Below are positions 43,607 to 55,804 of a DNA stretch of 64,000 nucleotides, piece after piece (positions within the stretch are counted from its first letter, which is position 1; every line of letters begins with the position of its first letter). Location: positions 35,176 to 99,175 of the forward strand of contig JABYQR010000161.1 in assembly GCA_022592445.1 (NCBI GenBank). The letters run 5' to 3'. The stretch comes from Cytidiella melzeri. Its lineage: Eukaryota; Basidiomycota; Agaricomycetes; Polyporales; Irpicaceae. The translations under genes and the position numbers were made by a program. A model generated the notes under the pieces. That model made no database searches and was not told where the DNA came from. It was given only the letters and a program-made list of their open reading frames with translations.

Positions 43607-46275
43607 ATGATACCCCAAGTTGACCTCGTCCTCGTCTTCCGGTCTTCGACTGGCAACTCGCAAGTCCAACCAAAGGCGCTCGCGAGGCAGAACGCGAGGC
43701 AGGCGTCGGAGCAGTACGCCAAGCTCCAGAATACGCTCAAGAGGGGTGGGTTGCAGGCGGTGGGGAAGAGGGGTGCTAAAGACGGACAGCTTCTCATTTT
43801 GGTTTCGTGTCCGTCTGTGCTGCTCAAGCGGCTTGCACAGAGGGAGAGGTACGTTTTCAAAGAAATTCCCTCGTTTCGTCTCTGACAACAAGTTCCCGTT
43901 GTTGATGCAGGCATTCCGACTTTCTTTGCGGATTGCCGACCAACAACCCAATTGCAGCTGAAGACTTGGACGAGACTCCTCTCGCACCCGCTGATCAGCT
44001 TCGTCTCGTGCATACGTATATTACTTCTACTGAGTCGGACGGAGGACTCGGGATCGCGCCTGGATCGTCTCAGTGGAACAGGGTAGAGTCTGTGATGGCG
44101 TTGCATGATCATCTCTTCAACGATACATGGATCAAGGCGTGGACGACGAGGCAACTCGGGCTGGTCAGCTCGGAGAGGGTCAAGAGCCAGGTACGTTGTT
44201 ACTTTTCTCCTGTCATTATAATCCTTTACCAATCAATTTCATTCTCTCTGCTTTTCTGGCACTCAGTTCGGCGAAGCAGTCGCCCTGTACTTTGACTTCC
44301 TCTCCTCCTACACGAAATTCCTCATCTTCATCTCGATCGTCGGAGTCGGGTTCTATTTTTTCGGTATCCCGTACTCGTCCGTGTACTCGTGCGTGTTGCT
44401 CGTGTGGTCGGTCACGTTTGTCGAATGGTGGAGGATCAAGCAGAGGGTGTTGTCCGTTCGCTGGGGCACGCGCGGGTCCTTCCGCGTCGAAAAGCGAAGA
44501 GCTCAGTACCAGCCTATCAGTTGGTGGCGGAGGGACTTGCGGATGCTTGCGAGCATGCCCGTCATTCTCTTCTTTGCTGCTGTCCTCATCTCCTTATTGA
44601 CGGGCATATTCATTCTTGAGGCGTTCGTGACACAGCTCTACAAGGGACCCGGAGTAAAGTATCTGGTCAGTATTCGATTCTTTTTGAGTTTTTTTGTTTT
44701 CGTGTTTGGAGTTGGGAGTCTCACGTGTGTGTTTTTTGTTCACAGTCGTTCAGTCCTACGATCCTGTTCATGACGCTTGTCCCTCGTCTGCTCTCACTTT
44801 ATCATTCCTACGCCGTCCGTTTCACAAATTGGGAGAATCACGCCAACCAGTCGTCTCACGATGCTTCTCTGACGATCAAGACTTTCTCTCTGTCCGCCAT
44901 CGTAGCCTACGGCGGTCTCGCGCTCTCTGCGTTTGTCTATGTACCGTTCGGCGAAGAGGTCATGACTTTTGTACAGACGAACCTCTTCCAGCACAAAAAT
45001 GCTGCCGAGACTTGGGCGTCCTCGGCGTTGTCTTCGCTTGCGTCTGGACCTACAGCCAGCGCGGTCAAGAACGCTACAGGCTTCGACTTCAACTCCACAA
45101 CGACGACGACGCACCACCATCAATTTTGGGAGACCGACGGCGGGAACGCGCGGAGCAAACTCGACCCGTCGAGGTTGCAGAACCAGATGTTTGCGATTGC
45201 GGTGACGAACCAGGTGATCAACACTTTTTTGGAGATTGGGTTGCCTTATATCACGCGTGCGGTTGATTCGTTGAGAAGAAACGGTAACTTGGGCCTCTCG
45301 TCGCGTAAGCAGAACAACAACAGCGGTGGTGGTGGATCCAACAAGGCGGTCAGTGTATCGCAGGAGACCGGAGTCGAGGTCCAGTTGAACAACAACAACA
45401 ACGGCCAACAACAACATTTTCGCGACGAGAACAACGGGAAGAAGCGCGTGGCGTTTGAGGACGACAAGAGCGCTGCTGAGATTGTGAAGAATGCGAACGG
45501 GAAGGAGGAGAGGGAGTTTATGGAGAGGGTTCGTCGGGAGGTGGCGTTGCCCGAGTATACGCTGTTTGCGGATTACAGCGAGATGGTGACACAGTTTGGG
45601 TACGTCGCGCTTTGGTCGACGATTTGGCCGTTGGCTCCCGGTATGTTTCTTTTTTCTTTTTTCAGTACTCATTAGTGGGAGTTGACGTTTTTTTTGGTTG
45701 GTCGTTTAGTGATGTCCCTCGTCAACAACTGGTTTGAATTACGTTCCGACGCGTTCAAGATCGCTGTCCACGCCCGCCGACCCATCCCCGCCCGTACCGA
45801 CACTATCGGGCCCTGGCTCGACTCGCTCTCATTCCTCACCTGGCTCGCCGCCCTCACCAACTCTGCGCTTGTCTACCTCTTCCGTCCGTCCGACCAGTGC
45901 AAAGCAGTCGGTACCACGCTCCAACACCACCACCATCATATCGGCTCCGAGAACTCGTCCACGAAGCAGTTGTTGCTTTCTGCAGCTGTGATTGCGCTGG
46001 GTGCGTCTCACGGGTACATTTTGGTGCGCGAGGTGATTCGGCACGTGCTTGAGCGGTTGGTGTGGAAGGGGAGTGAGGAGGAGAGGGAGACGGAGAGGTT
46101 GGAGACGGCTGTGAAGCAGGAGTATTTGAAGAGTATTGGGGTTGCGGACGTGGCGAGTGGGGAGTTGGCGGATAGTAAGGTGTTCAGGGAGAATGGGGAG
46201 AAGACGGACGGGCAGGCGTTTTGGGAGCATGATGAAGGGTTTGAGGAGTTGAGTAAGGGGGTTAAGGATGCGTGA
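43607..46275 (+). CDS. Anoctamin/TMEM16 family membrane protein (Ist2-like)
   Basis: Five exons (the first 43607-43848, the second from 43911). The cytosolic N-terminal domain (QVDLVLVFRSSTGNSQVQPK, LLILVSCPSVLLKRLAQRE, RVKSQFGEAVALYFDFLSSY) leads to about eight to ten membrane helices. Helices include TKFLIFISIVGVGFYFFGIP, VYSCVLLVWSVTFVEWW, MPVILFFAAVLISLLTGIFI, TILFMTLVPRLLSLYH and IVAYGGLALSAFVYVPFG. The conserved EMVTQFGYVALWSTIWPLAP...LVNNWFELRSDAFKI block matches TMEM16 helices 6-7. Fungal relatives act as ER-plasma membrane tethers or lipid scramblases/ion channels. A cytosolic insertion rich in Asn/Gln/Gly (NNNSGGGG, NNNNNGQQQ) and a His run near 45925 are low-complexity oddities. 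Which activity it has cannot be told here. Confidence 0.9.
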
Positions 46276-47227
46276 GTACCGGCCCACCTGCGTCTGGTGG
46301 TACGGTCCACTGTGCGTGTGGGGGGTTTGATATCAACTGCTTAGACGTTGAGGGGTGAAACTCTCTGTTATATTTCTCTCTCTTCTTTTTTTTTTCAGTC
46401 TCAGATCCGTGCTACTTTCTCTACGAACGTTGTATTACTACCACCCATACCGTCTTGTTGTAATAATGCAGTACATACATGGAGCACTTTTTCTGATTGG
46501 TCGGGGACGTGGTTTTGATTTAGGAAGGGACACTCGTACGTAGTGCCTGGTGAACTTTTGGGTTGGTTAGCGGACATTTTCTTTGTCGTGAGCCTGGTGT
46601 TCACATTGCGGCGAGATCATGTCAGTGAGCACTGAGCACTGGCAGAGCCGCGCGGTCGTGGTTATGTGAGACACAGCGGTTGATAGGTATACGTATCTTT
46701 AGTTCCGAACTTTGACTGGGTCTTTAGATGCATATGCGGCGGGCCTCGGACATGGACATCAAACATGTGGCGTTGTGTGCAGTGGTAAGCCAAGTAAGGC
46801 ACTGCCGTACTTACATCTGCGCCTCTGCATTGCATCAGTGCCGGTGTATACGATTGACTCTCACGCATTCAGCCATACATTGTTTGGAAGTGAATGAGGG
46901 ACAAAGTCACGGGGAAGCTTGGCTTCTGGACCACCTACCTGGACGTTGATGCTGTGTCCACTGTGCGCTGTCACTTTCAACTTGTACACAGCTGAGTTTG
47001 CCACAGGAGAATAGTGAAACTTGTATGAAACATGTTTTGGCCGGAGCTGGGAGCCTGTTGCCACGATGATCATTATCTTGTCAAACTTCAACTTACAGGA
47101 GCTGATTGACATTGTTTGAACCCCTTTATTCTGCAGCATACATAAGGCTCCTCCGCCACCATCTTTGTGCCTCAACACTCCTCTGTTCCTCCACGTCTAG
47201 TGTCGTAATTCACTCCTTCAGCGCTGG
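46276..47227. other. Intergenic, no supported gene
   Basis: About 950 bp. A minus-strand ORF at 46861-47178 has partly protein-like text (YKFHYSPVANSAVYKLKVTA) but no start context, splice partner or domain. Confidence 0.4.
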
Positions 47228-47437
47228 TCGGTAAGTAGATTGTTGTTTTTGTTGCACCCGCCTTGGGTTACTATAACTGAAAATGTTGTAAAAGCTAGCT
47301 CAAACTGTTGCACACACCTTCGAGTTGATTGCTCCAGGCCTTCTTATTGCTCTAGCACTGGGTGGTAAGTACATTGTTGTCTGCTCACAGTATTTGCCTC
47401 GGGCCACAGTACTGAAAATTTGCTTACAGCTAGCTGT
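47228..47437 (+). repeat. Imperfect tandem duplication in the leader of the secreted-protein gene
   Basis: Two related blocks, 47228-47312 and about 47350-47437, each begin GGTAAGTA followed by ATTGTTGT, share ACTGAAAAT, and end near AGCTAGCT. The GTAAGT starts look like intron donors, so two related leader introns are possible. Confidence 0.5.
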
Positions 47438-47477
47438 CTTACTTTCTTTGCACCCTAAAGCTTCCTTCAACAAATTG

Positions 47478-47898
47478 TCATGCGGTTCTCAACCTTTCTC
47501 CTTTTTTTCGCCACTGTTGGCACATTCCTTGCAGTAAACGGGTTTGCCATACCATTTCGCAGTGCGCTGTCTAGCCGTCCAGCTTTGGTTCCGTATTCCA
47601 AAGAGTACAATCAGAGAGTGGGAAGCACAGGTACAGCCCAATTTCCCCAGTCTGCATGATGCAAGACATCACAGTCATCCTTGCTGAACTGGCCTTATCA
47701 CCAGGGGCACCAAAACCATTAAGCATGAGCGAAGTCAAGACATCAATCCAAGCCCTAAGCATGCTGCCCACAACAACATACAACTCTATATGTAAAGATG
47801 TTATGAGAGCCATGCGTCAAGATCGGAACATCGATTTGCCATACCCCCAAAAGCACATGCAAAATGTGTTCCGATACATTCAGCTCTTCTCACAATAG
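47478..47898 (+). CDS. Putative small secreted protein
   Basis: MRFSTFLLFFATVGTFLAVN is a strong signal peptide, followed by GFAIPFRSALSSRPALVPYS. A short intron (about 47631-47674, GTACAG...CACAG, 44 bp) would join it in phase to VILAELALSPGAPKPLSMSE and IQALSMLPTTTYNSICKDVM, ending FRYIQLFSQ, about 120 residues. An alternative later splice could switch to the frame KCSD-like CKMCSDTFSSSHN...KLEKGDVVDVRLPKDWPIDL that ends at 48023-48025. No known domain. Small secreted proteins of unknown function are abundant in wood-decay and symbiotic basidiomycetes; a role outside the cell is inferred only from the signal peptide. Confidence 0.5.
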
Positions 47899-48025
47899 TG
47901 CCATAGCGAAGAAGCTTGAAAAGGGTGACGTTGTAGATGTGAGGCTTCCTAAAGACTGGCCAATTGATCTGTGGAGGCAGTACCTCAATACCCATTTTAA
48001 ACTTATAGTACATAGGCCCCTGTAG

Positions 48026-48343
48026 CTTGCAAGCACCTGTGTGGGTATGTTTGGGAGTGGTGACAAGGCATGTAGTAGAGGCTCGGGCTCATGCTCAGCT
48101 TTGGTATACAATGTAGTACCGAAGACAATTTTTGTGTTGTATACGTATAGTCCGATGTCGCCCTACATACGTGACAGGAAATTGGATGTGAGAGCACTAG
48201 CCGAAGTGGATGCTGGGCGAGACACCATCACGTGAGAAGCGCGTTGAAGGCGCGACGCGTCCAGGCGCCTAATGGTACAGGGCCGGGCGACGTTCGAATT
48301 TCGGATTGTGCGTTTTGAAGTTCATCTCAGCTGATGGTCGGCT
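48026..48343. promoter_or_regulatory. Kinesin-14 promoter region
   Basis: About 320 bp upstream of the kinesin start, GC-rich in its second half, with one MluI cell-cycle-box-like site. No gene seen. Confidence 0.4.
48255..48260. promoter_or_regulatory. MCB-like element (ACGCGT) before the kinesin-14 gene
   Basis: ACGCGT lies 84 bp upstream of the start codon. MCB sites bind MBF/Swi6-type complexes that drive G1/S genes in fungi. A single 6-bp site can occur by chance. Confidence 0.3.
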
Positions 48344-50899
48344 ATGTCTCGTTTACCACGCCCACAATCTTCATCCGACAGTCATCAAGCAGGCCCTTCG
48401 CAGGCCTCAACGTCGAAAGTCCCGATGTTCACCTCTCGCAAGCGAAAAGCAGTGGACGATGACCCTGCGGACAGCCAGAACCACCCCAGGAAACTACCTG
48501 CCATTTCCGAGAACAATTTACCTTTGCGGCTCTCCAAAGTTTTGCCGAATGTGACTACGAGACCTACGACTAGGAGTAAAGGATTGGGGCTGACGGTGCC
48601 TCAGGCATCTACTAGTACTGCAGCAGCTGCTCGACGGACCACACGAGCGACGAGCGCACCGCCAAAGAACGAGCCCGTGCGGCCCCCTGCGAGACCTACG
48701 GTTGGCGCGAGGAATGCAGCTGGACGGACGGTCTCTGGGCTTCTAAAAGGGAAAACCAACGACGACCCGCGGTTTCAGGCTTTGCAAGAGCAAGTCACGT
48801 CGATCGAGTCCGCTCGCGCTGCTGATGCGGCACGGCTGGCTGCGCTCATGGAGGCCGAGCAGCGCAAGCTGGAAGGGCTTCAGTCGGACCATCAGGCTCT
48901 GTCGAAGGAGCTAACGGAGGCGCGGTCGCAGGAGTTGAGTCAGCGTCGCGAGTTGGTCAATGTGAGCGACGAGCTGGAGGCGTTGAAGAGGAAACACGCG
49001 AACGAGCTGATGGATTTGGAGATGGAGATCAAGAAGAAGGAGAGGGAGATTAGGGAGCTGAAGGAGGACTTGCGGCTTTGTCAGGAAGACCTGGATCGCG
49101 AGCGGGATTCGGTGAAGACGTTGAAGTCGACGGTATCGCATCAGTCTACGACTCAGCTGACGTTGACGACGCAAGTGACTGCTTTGCAAGCTCAGCTATC
49201 CGCGCTTCAGGGAGCCCTGGATATGTCGTGTAATTCCAGCTCTCAATTGAAGCTCGAGTTGGAGGCGGAACGGAAGCGTGTGGCCGAACTTGCGGAAGAG
49301 AACAGGGCAGCAGAGACTTTGAGAAGGAAGTTGCATAACATGGTCCAGGAGCTAAAGGTACGTGCTATGTTATTGAGAAGTGTACGTCTCTAAACGTATG
49401 TTAGGGCAATATCCGCGTCTTCTGTCGCGTCAGGCCACTTCTCCCCTCTGATCTTTCATCCGATGGAACAATGAAGCATGTAGGCTCTACAAACAGCCGG
49501 AACGCGAACTCTCCTAGCCCTACACCCGGAACCGATGGCAGCCTCATTGAAAGCATGAAAGCCGAGATTGCCTTTCCGGATAAGCTTGACCGCAAGGAAA
49601 TCATTCTTCGTGCGAGTAGTGAGAGCGCCACTGGCCAGGAACGCAAGGATGAGTGGGCCTTTAGTTTCGACAGGGTATGTATCCTGTGAATTCATCCATT
49701 ATGCTGATGCTAATGCCTTGTGTAGGTGTTCGATCCACGTTCCACACAAGCAGAGGTTTTCGAAGAGATCTCCCTTCTAGCTCAAAGCTGCGTTGATGGG
49801 TATAACGTGTGCATATTTGCGTATGGTCAGACAGGCTCAGGAAAGTCGTTCACGATGGAGGGTGGACCGGTAAGGCATCTCACATCGAGTCACCATCGGA
49901 AGTGTGCGTGCTTATTGGCATGACAGACCGCAACAAATGCTGGGATGATCCCACGAGCAGTCGAGGAGGTCTTCAAGGTGGCAGAGGAGCTGCAGATAAA
50001 GGGTTGGACCTACACGATGGAGGGCCAATTCCTGGAGATTGTAGGCTTTCGTAGCACCATATCATCCGCCTTGACGCTCACCTTATATTCTCTAGTATAA
50101 CGAAACTATCAACGATCTCCTCGGGAAGGGAGAATTTGACAAGAAGAAACACGAGATCAAGCACGACAAGTCGGGCCGTACCACCGTGACCGACGTCAAT
50201 GTCATCCCACTCAAGTCCCCCAGTCAGGTCCGCTCGTTGCTGTCAATAGCGCAGTCGAGGAGGACAGTAGCCAGCACACTCATGAACGAACGTTCATCTC
50301 GCTCTCATTCCGTGTTTACTCTTCGCATTGCTGGCGAAAATGCTGCAACAGGAGAGACGTGTGAAGGTACACTGAATCTTGTGGACCTCGCTGGAAGCGA
50401 GCGTCTGGAGAAGAGCGGCGCGGGTAACGACAAGGATCGGTTGAAGGAGACACAAAGCATCAATAAGAGCTTGAGCGCGTTGGGTGACGTCGTGGCTGCG
50501 CTGGGCGAAAAAGGTGAAGGGAAGGGTGATAAGCACATTCCCTACAGAAATTCCAAGGTGCGTGGACTTGCAGCATTTTCAAGGTGATCGCCTGTTCATG
50601 GCATGCACGTCCAGCTGACATATCTGCTCCAAAATTCTTTGAGCGGCAACTCGAAGACATTGGTGAGTCAAGTTTGCGCTCATTCTCGACGGTCTTGAAT
50701 GCTGAACTGTTGGATCAGATGGTACTGAACCTGTCGCCACTGGCTTCGCACCTTAATGAATCGCTTTGCTCCCTCCGCTTTGCTACCAAGGTGAGTCTGT
50801 CATGCCTGCACCTATGTTCTTCGTGGTTTTGACGGTGTCAAAAAGGTCAACAATACCACGCTTGGGACGGCCAGAAAGCAAATTAAAGGTTCTTCATGA
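48344..50899 (+). CDS. Kinesin-14 (C-terminal motor, Kar3/Klp2-like)
   Basis: Exon 1 encodes a basic, disordered head ([12 protein letters not shown]) and a long coiled coil (residues about 110-335, for example [20 protein letters not shown]). The neck [24 protein letters not shown] places the motor at the C-terminus, the hallmark of minus-end-directed kinesin-14. Motor motifs: P-loop [16 protein letters not shown], switch [12 protein letters not shown], switch [36 protein letters not shown] and the end [20 protein letters not shown]. The stop is at 50897-50899. Expected function: microtubule crosslinking and minus-end motility in spindle and nuclear fusion. The first 1.2 kb of the gene is outside the duplicated block; the remainder is the source of the pseudogene at 31660. 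Confidence 0.92.
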
Positions 50900-51608
50900 A
50901 CATGAAACGTGCCTGGACATTGTACAGCGACACCTTTCTAGTATTGTATTTGCTCTGTATCCCACCAATGTTCGGGATTCGCGGTGCGTTCTTGCGTGTC
51001 ATAATGCCATACTATATATGACTACTGTGCTGTGAGTTTTGTGAGCGGAACGAAGGTCGTATGAATGAATGAGACGGCACGAAATGAAGCTCTCCGAGGT
51101 ACTTGGTTAGATCTCAGTAGGAAGGATGCTCTGTGGGACTGTCGATTGAGTAATGCTGACTATCCCTCACGTACACCTAATGAAACGTTTGGCAGTCTTG
51201 CAACTCCCAGCTCCGAGTCGATTTGAGTAATGTGGGTGCGTACCGAACTGCCACTAGCAAGGAATTGCAGTGGGGGAAATTCGGATCCTATGTGGCCTGA
51301 ACAAAGCAACAAACATCATAAATGAAATGGCCATACGCCCATTGCCTTTTGTTTCTCGCCATTGTTGAAGCCTGACGCAGTGGCCTTTGTCTCACAGCCA
51401 AAGGAGACGGCTGGTGGTTCCTAAATAGGCAGTAGACACGGCGATCACTGATGCCGATCACGTTCTCTCCGGCCCAACTTCCTAACTAGGCAGTAACTGA
51501 GTTTGAAGTCGAACCGCCACTACGGCAAACCCGTGGTCTTTATAAACACGGCCTGATACGCGTAAGTCTTTCATTCCCCCATTCTCTCACCACATACTCC
51601 TGCTCACC
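50900..51608. promoter_or_regulatory. Spacer between kinesin and FunK1, right copy
   Basis: A 709-bp interval homologous to 30951-31659. It contains the kinesin 3' flank and the FunK1 promoter; no gene seen. Confidence 0.5.
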
Positions 51609-54464
51609 ATGTCTACCATCAATTCCAATTCCACTCCGGTCAAATATGGCACCGCAGCCAACGAGCGATATCGACAAGTACCGCTTGCCCGTCCACAAAA
51701 GCAAAAGCAACACGCATTCGATATGCGCGGAAGATGGATTGGACCGTTTCCTCCACGCAAATTCTTGAAAGAGCTGATGTGTATCTCGGATGCGGACCTT
51801 GAGAAGATGCCCACGGATGTTCAGTTTGTCCTTCCTCGTGGCGTCAACGACAAGGATCCGTTGGAAAAGTTCTTGTATGTTGCCTTCGTAAGTCTCATTC
51901 ATTGAACTCTAGAGTACACTACTAGTAGATGGCTTGTGCTAACGTGGCTGGTGCCAGGCCGACACCATCGACTAATTCGACCTTTCCCCAAACATGCAGT
52001 TCTTCATCTCTGCCGACACCCCGAACGACGTGGCCTATAAGCCAGACGGGGGGCTCAAGGAGATACATCGCATTCCGCCGACGACGCCAAAGAAACATCG
52101 CTACGCGACTCGATCAGTCACCAAACCTCCGACAGAGGTCAAGACTACGACAGCCGACGCACCAAGAGATTTCGACTGGTTCAACGCCTCGCTGATGGTC
52201 GAGTTCAAGCGGCACAGGTCAGACGATCCATTCCGCACGACAGCAGATATCGTCAACATGGCAAACAACCCTAAGCGAGATACCACCATCCCCATCACAT
52301 TCGAGAAGGAAGGCCTAGCGGCGAGCCAGATCCGCGGGCAGCTGATCATCTACGCCACTGAGATGTTCGCGCATCAGCAGCGTACTCATCTGTTCCAACT
52401 GCTGATCTGTGGAGAAAAAGCTCGGTTCATCTGCTGGGACCACGCCGGAGCGATTGTGAGCAACTCTTTCAACTACACCAAGGAGCCGCAGCTTCTGGCG
52501 GAGTTCTTCTGGCGCCACAACCACATGTCGGAAGAAGATAAGGGATGGGATCCTACTGCTCGACTGGTTAGGAAGGCGGACGAGGGCGTGTTCAAGGAGT
52601 CGATTGACACGTTTAGGGAGACAGCGCGCCGCAAGCTGCCCAACATCGATGACACGTTCCACGGCAACTATCCCGTTTATGAGATGTCCGCTGGGGATGA
52701 TGAATGCAACATGAGACTACTGGTACGGCGACCGATCTTCAAATCCACTTCGGCTCTCGGTCGTGCCACACGCGGGTACGTCGCCGTCTCGAAAGAAGAC
52801 CGTGCTGTGCTGTTCTTGAAGGATACGTGGCGCGTCAACCACCCCCTTCTTAAGACCGAAAGCGAAGTCTATAGGCTTCTAGAATCCTACGGTGTCCCGC
52901 ACGTTCCCAGAATGATCTGTGGTGGTGATGTGAAGGGCAGCAACGGGAAGGGACAGACGACGAGATGTCTTGATTGGATGATGATGCAGACGCTCCCTGT
53001 CGGCTACGCAATGCTGCGTGTCCATGTGCATCACCGAATTGTTCAAAGGCTCGCGTATCCCATAGAGTCAGCAAAGGACTCGAAGGAGTATATGACCGCT
53101 TTTTACGATGTGCTCGGTGGTAAGTTTCTCTCGTCTCATGTGCTGAACGGAGGCTGAATGTTGTTATTAGTGATTGAGCGTGCACATGAAACCGAACACA
53201 AGATTCTCCATCGAGACATCAGCCTTGGGAACGTGATGCTCGGGGACGAGGTGGACGAGAACGAGAAGGAGAGCGCGATTGGACAACTGGGAGACTGGGA
53301 TCATGCAAGCGCGCTGACTCCTGGAGAGACATATGAGCATCAAAAATTCCGCAGTGTGAGTTTGTGTTCATGGTCATGCATCAATCCCTGCTGATAGCGG
53401 CGCAATAGGGCACGTGGGCATTCATGTCTATCGCTACGCTGCGGGACAACACGAAAGCTCATGAGATTGTGGACGACCTCGAATCCGTCTTTTGGACTCT
53501 CCTGTATGGCGCGTTACACCGCTTCGAGAATGCAGGTGCCTTAATCGACATGTCGATTTTCACCCATTCGCGCTACGAGCAACTTCCCGACGGTACAAGC
53601 AGGATCGTCGGCGGGGAGCGCAAAGAGGCAGCTCTGTCCAAACTTGAGCAAGTCGTTCAATTCAAAAGCGAACCTTTGAACGAAGTTGTGCTGCAACTTT
53701 CGGTTGACCTCAGCCAGTATTATCAGGCAATAGACTACTTTCATGTTGTCCAACGACTCGCTGCTCGCCGTAATCGCACCTGTCCCGAGGACGAGGACCC
53801 CGACGTGTCAGATGCACGTGAGGTCGTTGAGAGACGACACAAGAAGCTCAGCAAGCCATCATTCTGGCGCCGACGCATTGCAGCCGCACTAGCAAGCGAC
53901 GGCTGGGTCAGCGATGCTTTAGATAAAAGCCCTTACCCTGAACAGAACGAGGATGTCGCAACCCAGCTCTACGAGCGATGGGACGAGAAGAACAATTTCG
54001 TGACAAGCAAGGATGTGGAAGATCCTGCGGACAAACTACACCTTCCTCCTCTAGCTATTGACCCAGCACAATCTGCTCTCCCGGTTCACGACCAGTCGCG
54101 TCCGACATCACCTCAGGAGCACCCTCGAATTTCTTCCGAAGATTCATCTCCTTTTTGGGCTGATCCCTTTGCTGCGGACTTTGCTGCGGACTTGAGGGCC
54201 ACCACGTCGACGTCGAAGCGGAGCAGGGATGACTTTGAAGGTTTCGCACAAGCTGGCCCTTCCGACATCGGGAGGAATCGTCAGTACAAGAAGTTCAAGT
54301 CCATGTCCGACCGACCACCGGCGCCAGTCTCTCCCATCCCTTCTCCTGTCTTCGAGGGTGTGTCAGACAGCCAGCCGACCGACGACGAGGAGAAGGAGGC
54401 TGAGCCGAGCCAGAGGATTATCCGTAGCAAGGGCAAGAGTGCGTATAAAAGCGCGTATCCGTAG
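51609..54464 (+). CDS. FunK1 fungal protein kinase, right copy
   Basis: Exon 1 starts MSTINSNSTPVKYGTAANER, ending KDPLEKFLYVAF; a second exon begins within the region ADTIDEFDLSPNMQFFISAD. The long central exon carries the FunK1 N-terminal region, related in style to nuclease-like domains (FNASLMVEFKRH, QLLICGEKARFICWDHAGA), then the kinase: VLFLKDTWRV, EVYRLLESYGVPHVPRMICG, VIERAHETEHKILHRDISLG, GDWDHASALTPGE, GTWAFMSI. The HRD Asp and the second Asp (in DWD) are present. The disordered tail has TSKRSRDDFEGFA and ends KSAYKSAYP. FunK1 kinases are a basidiomycete-rich family of unknown substrates. Relative to the left copy this one keeps its ATG and adds a short repeat AADFAAD in the tail. 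Confidence 0.9.
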
Positions 54465-54775
54465 TATAGCGACGGCGCAGTTGACTGTGTAGTCGGACCT
54501 CATGAAGCACCTGAACTCTCTGTTTCTTCGTCCCTTATATTTATCGCCAACTGCTATCACTAGACATCGAGTCTATTATCTATATAATTGTTCCGTATAT
54601 CATACTAGCCATAGCCCGTGACCTCGCCACGGTAGCGAGGGGTGAGAGGTCCAAGCAGCAATATCAACGGTATCCACCAGTGCACGGCTACAGACACCTC
54701 CAGCATGCCAATCAGGAAGCTTCATCAACACATTTGTTGAGGCATACTCAGTTACAACACTTGACGTTAATCTCC

Positions 54776-55804
54776 CACCTATCCGTCCCGCTATGAAAGC
54801 CCCATCAGAGGGCATCAAACGACCCTGCGCCGAGCCATATCTGAGTCAGATCTGCGAGTTTTCCTCACCCGTCTATAAACCGTTCAAGAATTAACTCAAA
54901 TATCTTAGATCATCAGTCCCTGCCGAGCCATCGTGCTCCCGCCCTCGCGCTCACCATCATCTCCCATCAATCACGCGCGGATTATCTCCGGCAATGTCCC
55001 CGCTCCCGCGCTCGCTGTCTACAACGATGAGCGCTGTATAGTACAGGTCCATGGCTTCCCCTTCGATTCACTTAGTTCTTTTTGGCTATATAGGGTAATC
55101 AAGTGTGTAGAATACGATTATGAAGTCCGATTTAATAATTACTTGATAGATCTCTCACTGTAGCCAGATCTGTAGTGGCCACAGGGGTGTCTGGCCCTCT
55201 GTATATGCATGCACTATTCCTAACGTCTAGTGGCTTTGTTTAATTAATTCCGGATACATATGCGAAGAATTGGTGAAGAAACCATGTCATTTGAGACAAA
55301 GGAGAAGGTGCTATGCATTGAACATGGTGGAGAGTAGAGATGGGTGGCCACACATGGGATCATCTTGTACAATAAATCGCACACTTAATTGAAAGTGTTT
55401 TCCCATGTATATAGACGTAAAATAATGTGCCCGATTGGCACAATAGCGGCTGGGCCAATTGTAGTATACCTGTTCCCCTCCTGCCTCCCAAAAGGTACAA
55501 AGCGCCCTCCCACTGTGTAACCATTGAGTGCGGGCTTGGCGCACCTATCCGGTCGTGTAGAGCACCCTAAAAAGCAATAGTACAAGGTAATACATCCCCC
55601 CCGCCGCTAATTCCGACGCTTCTAAGATGCTACAAAGGTGAGAAAAGGCGAAATTGACATGCTCCCAAGCACATATCTGCCTGTGGAGGTCCCTACAGGC
55701 TGGGGGACTGTAGAATTCATTCATAATAATGTTTAACATACATGATTCAGTATGTACAATATTTTATTTGAAGGGGATTGAAGCCCTACCGCCCCAGATA
55801 CATG
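54776..55804 (+). repeat. Foldback element, left arm
   Basis: 1,029 bp, identical to the reverse complement of 55885-56913. Confidence 0.9.

Larger units (their letters stand above)
49548..54690 (+). repeat. Inverted segmental duplication, right copy (about 5.1 kb)
   Basis: Counterpart of 27885-32975 in opposite orientation. The left edge lies inside the kinesin motor exon, which here continues seamlessly into the intact 5' part of the gene, so this copy is the likely donor. The right edge is about 85 bp from the foldback element. Confidence 0.9.

Noticed and set aside
44794..45672. 292-codon minus-strand ORF
   Set aside because: Antisense shadow of the anoctamin exon; rich in Arg/His/Leu as expected from the opposite strand of GC-biased codons.
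46861..47178. 105-codon minus-strand ORF
   Set aside because: Partly protein-like text but no start context, partner exon or domain; left unannotated.
48270..48310. tRNA-like GACGTTCGAATTTC word
   Set aside because: Resembles a T-arm, but no acceptor stem or anticodon arm can be formed upstream.
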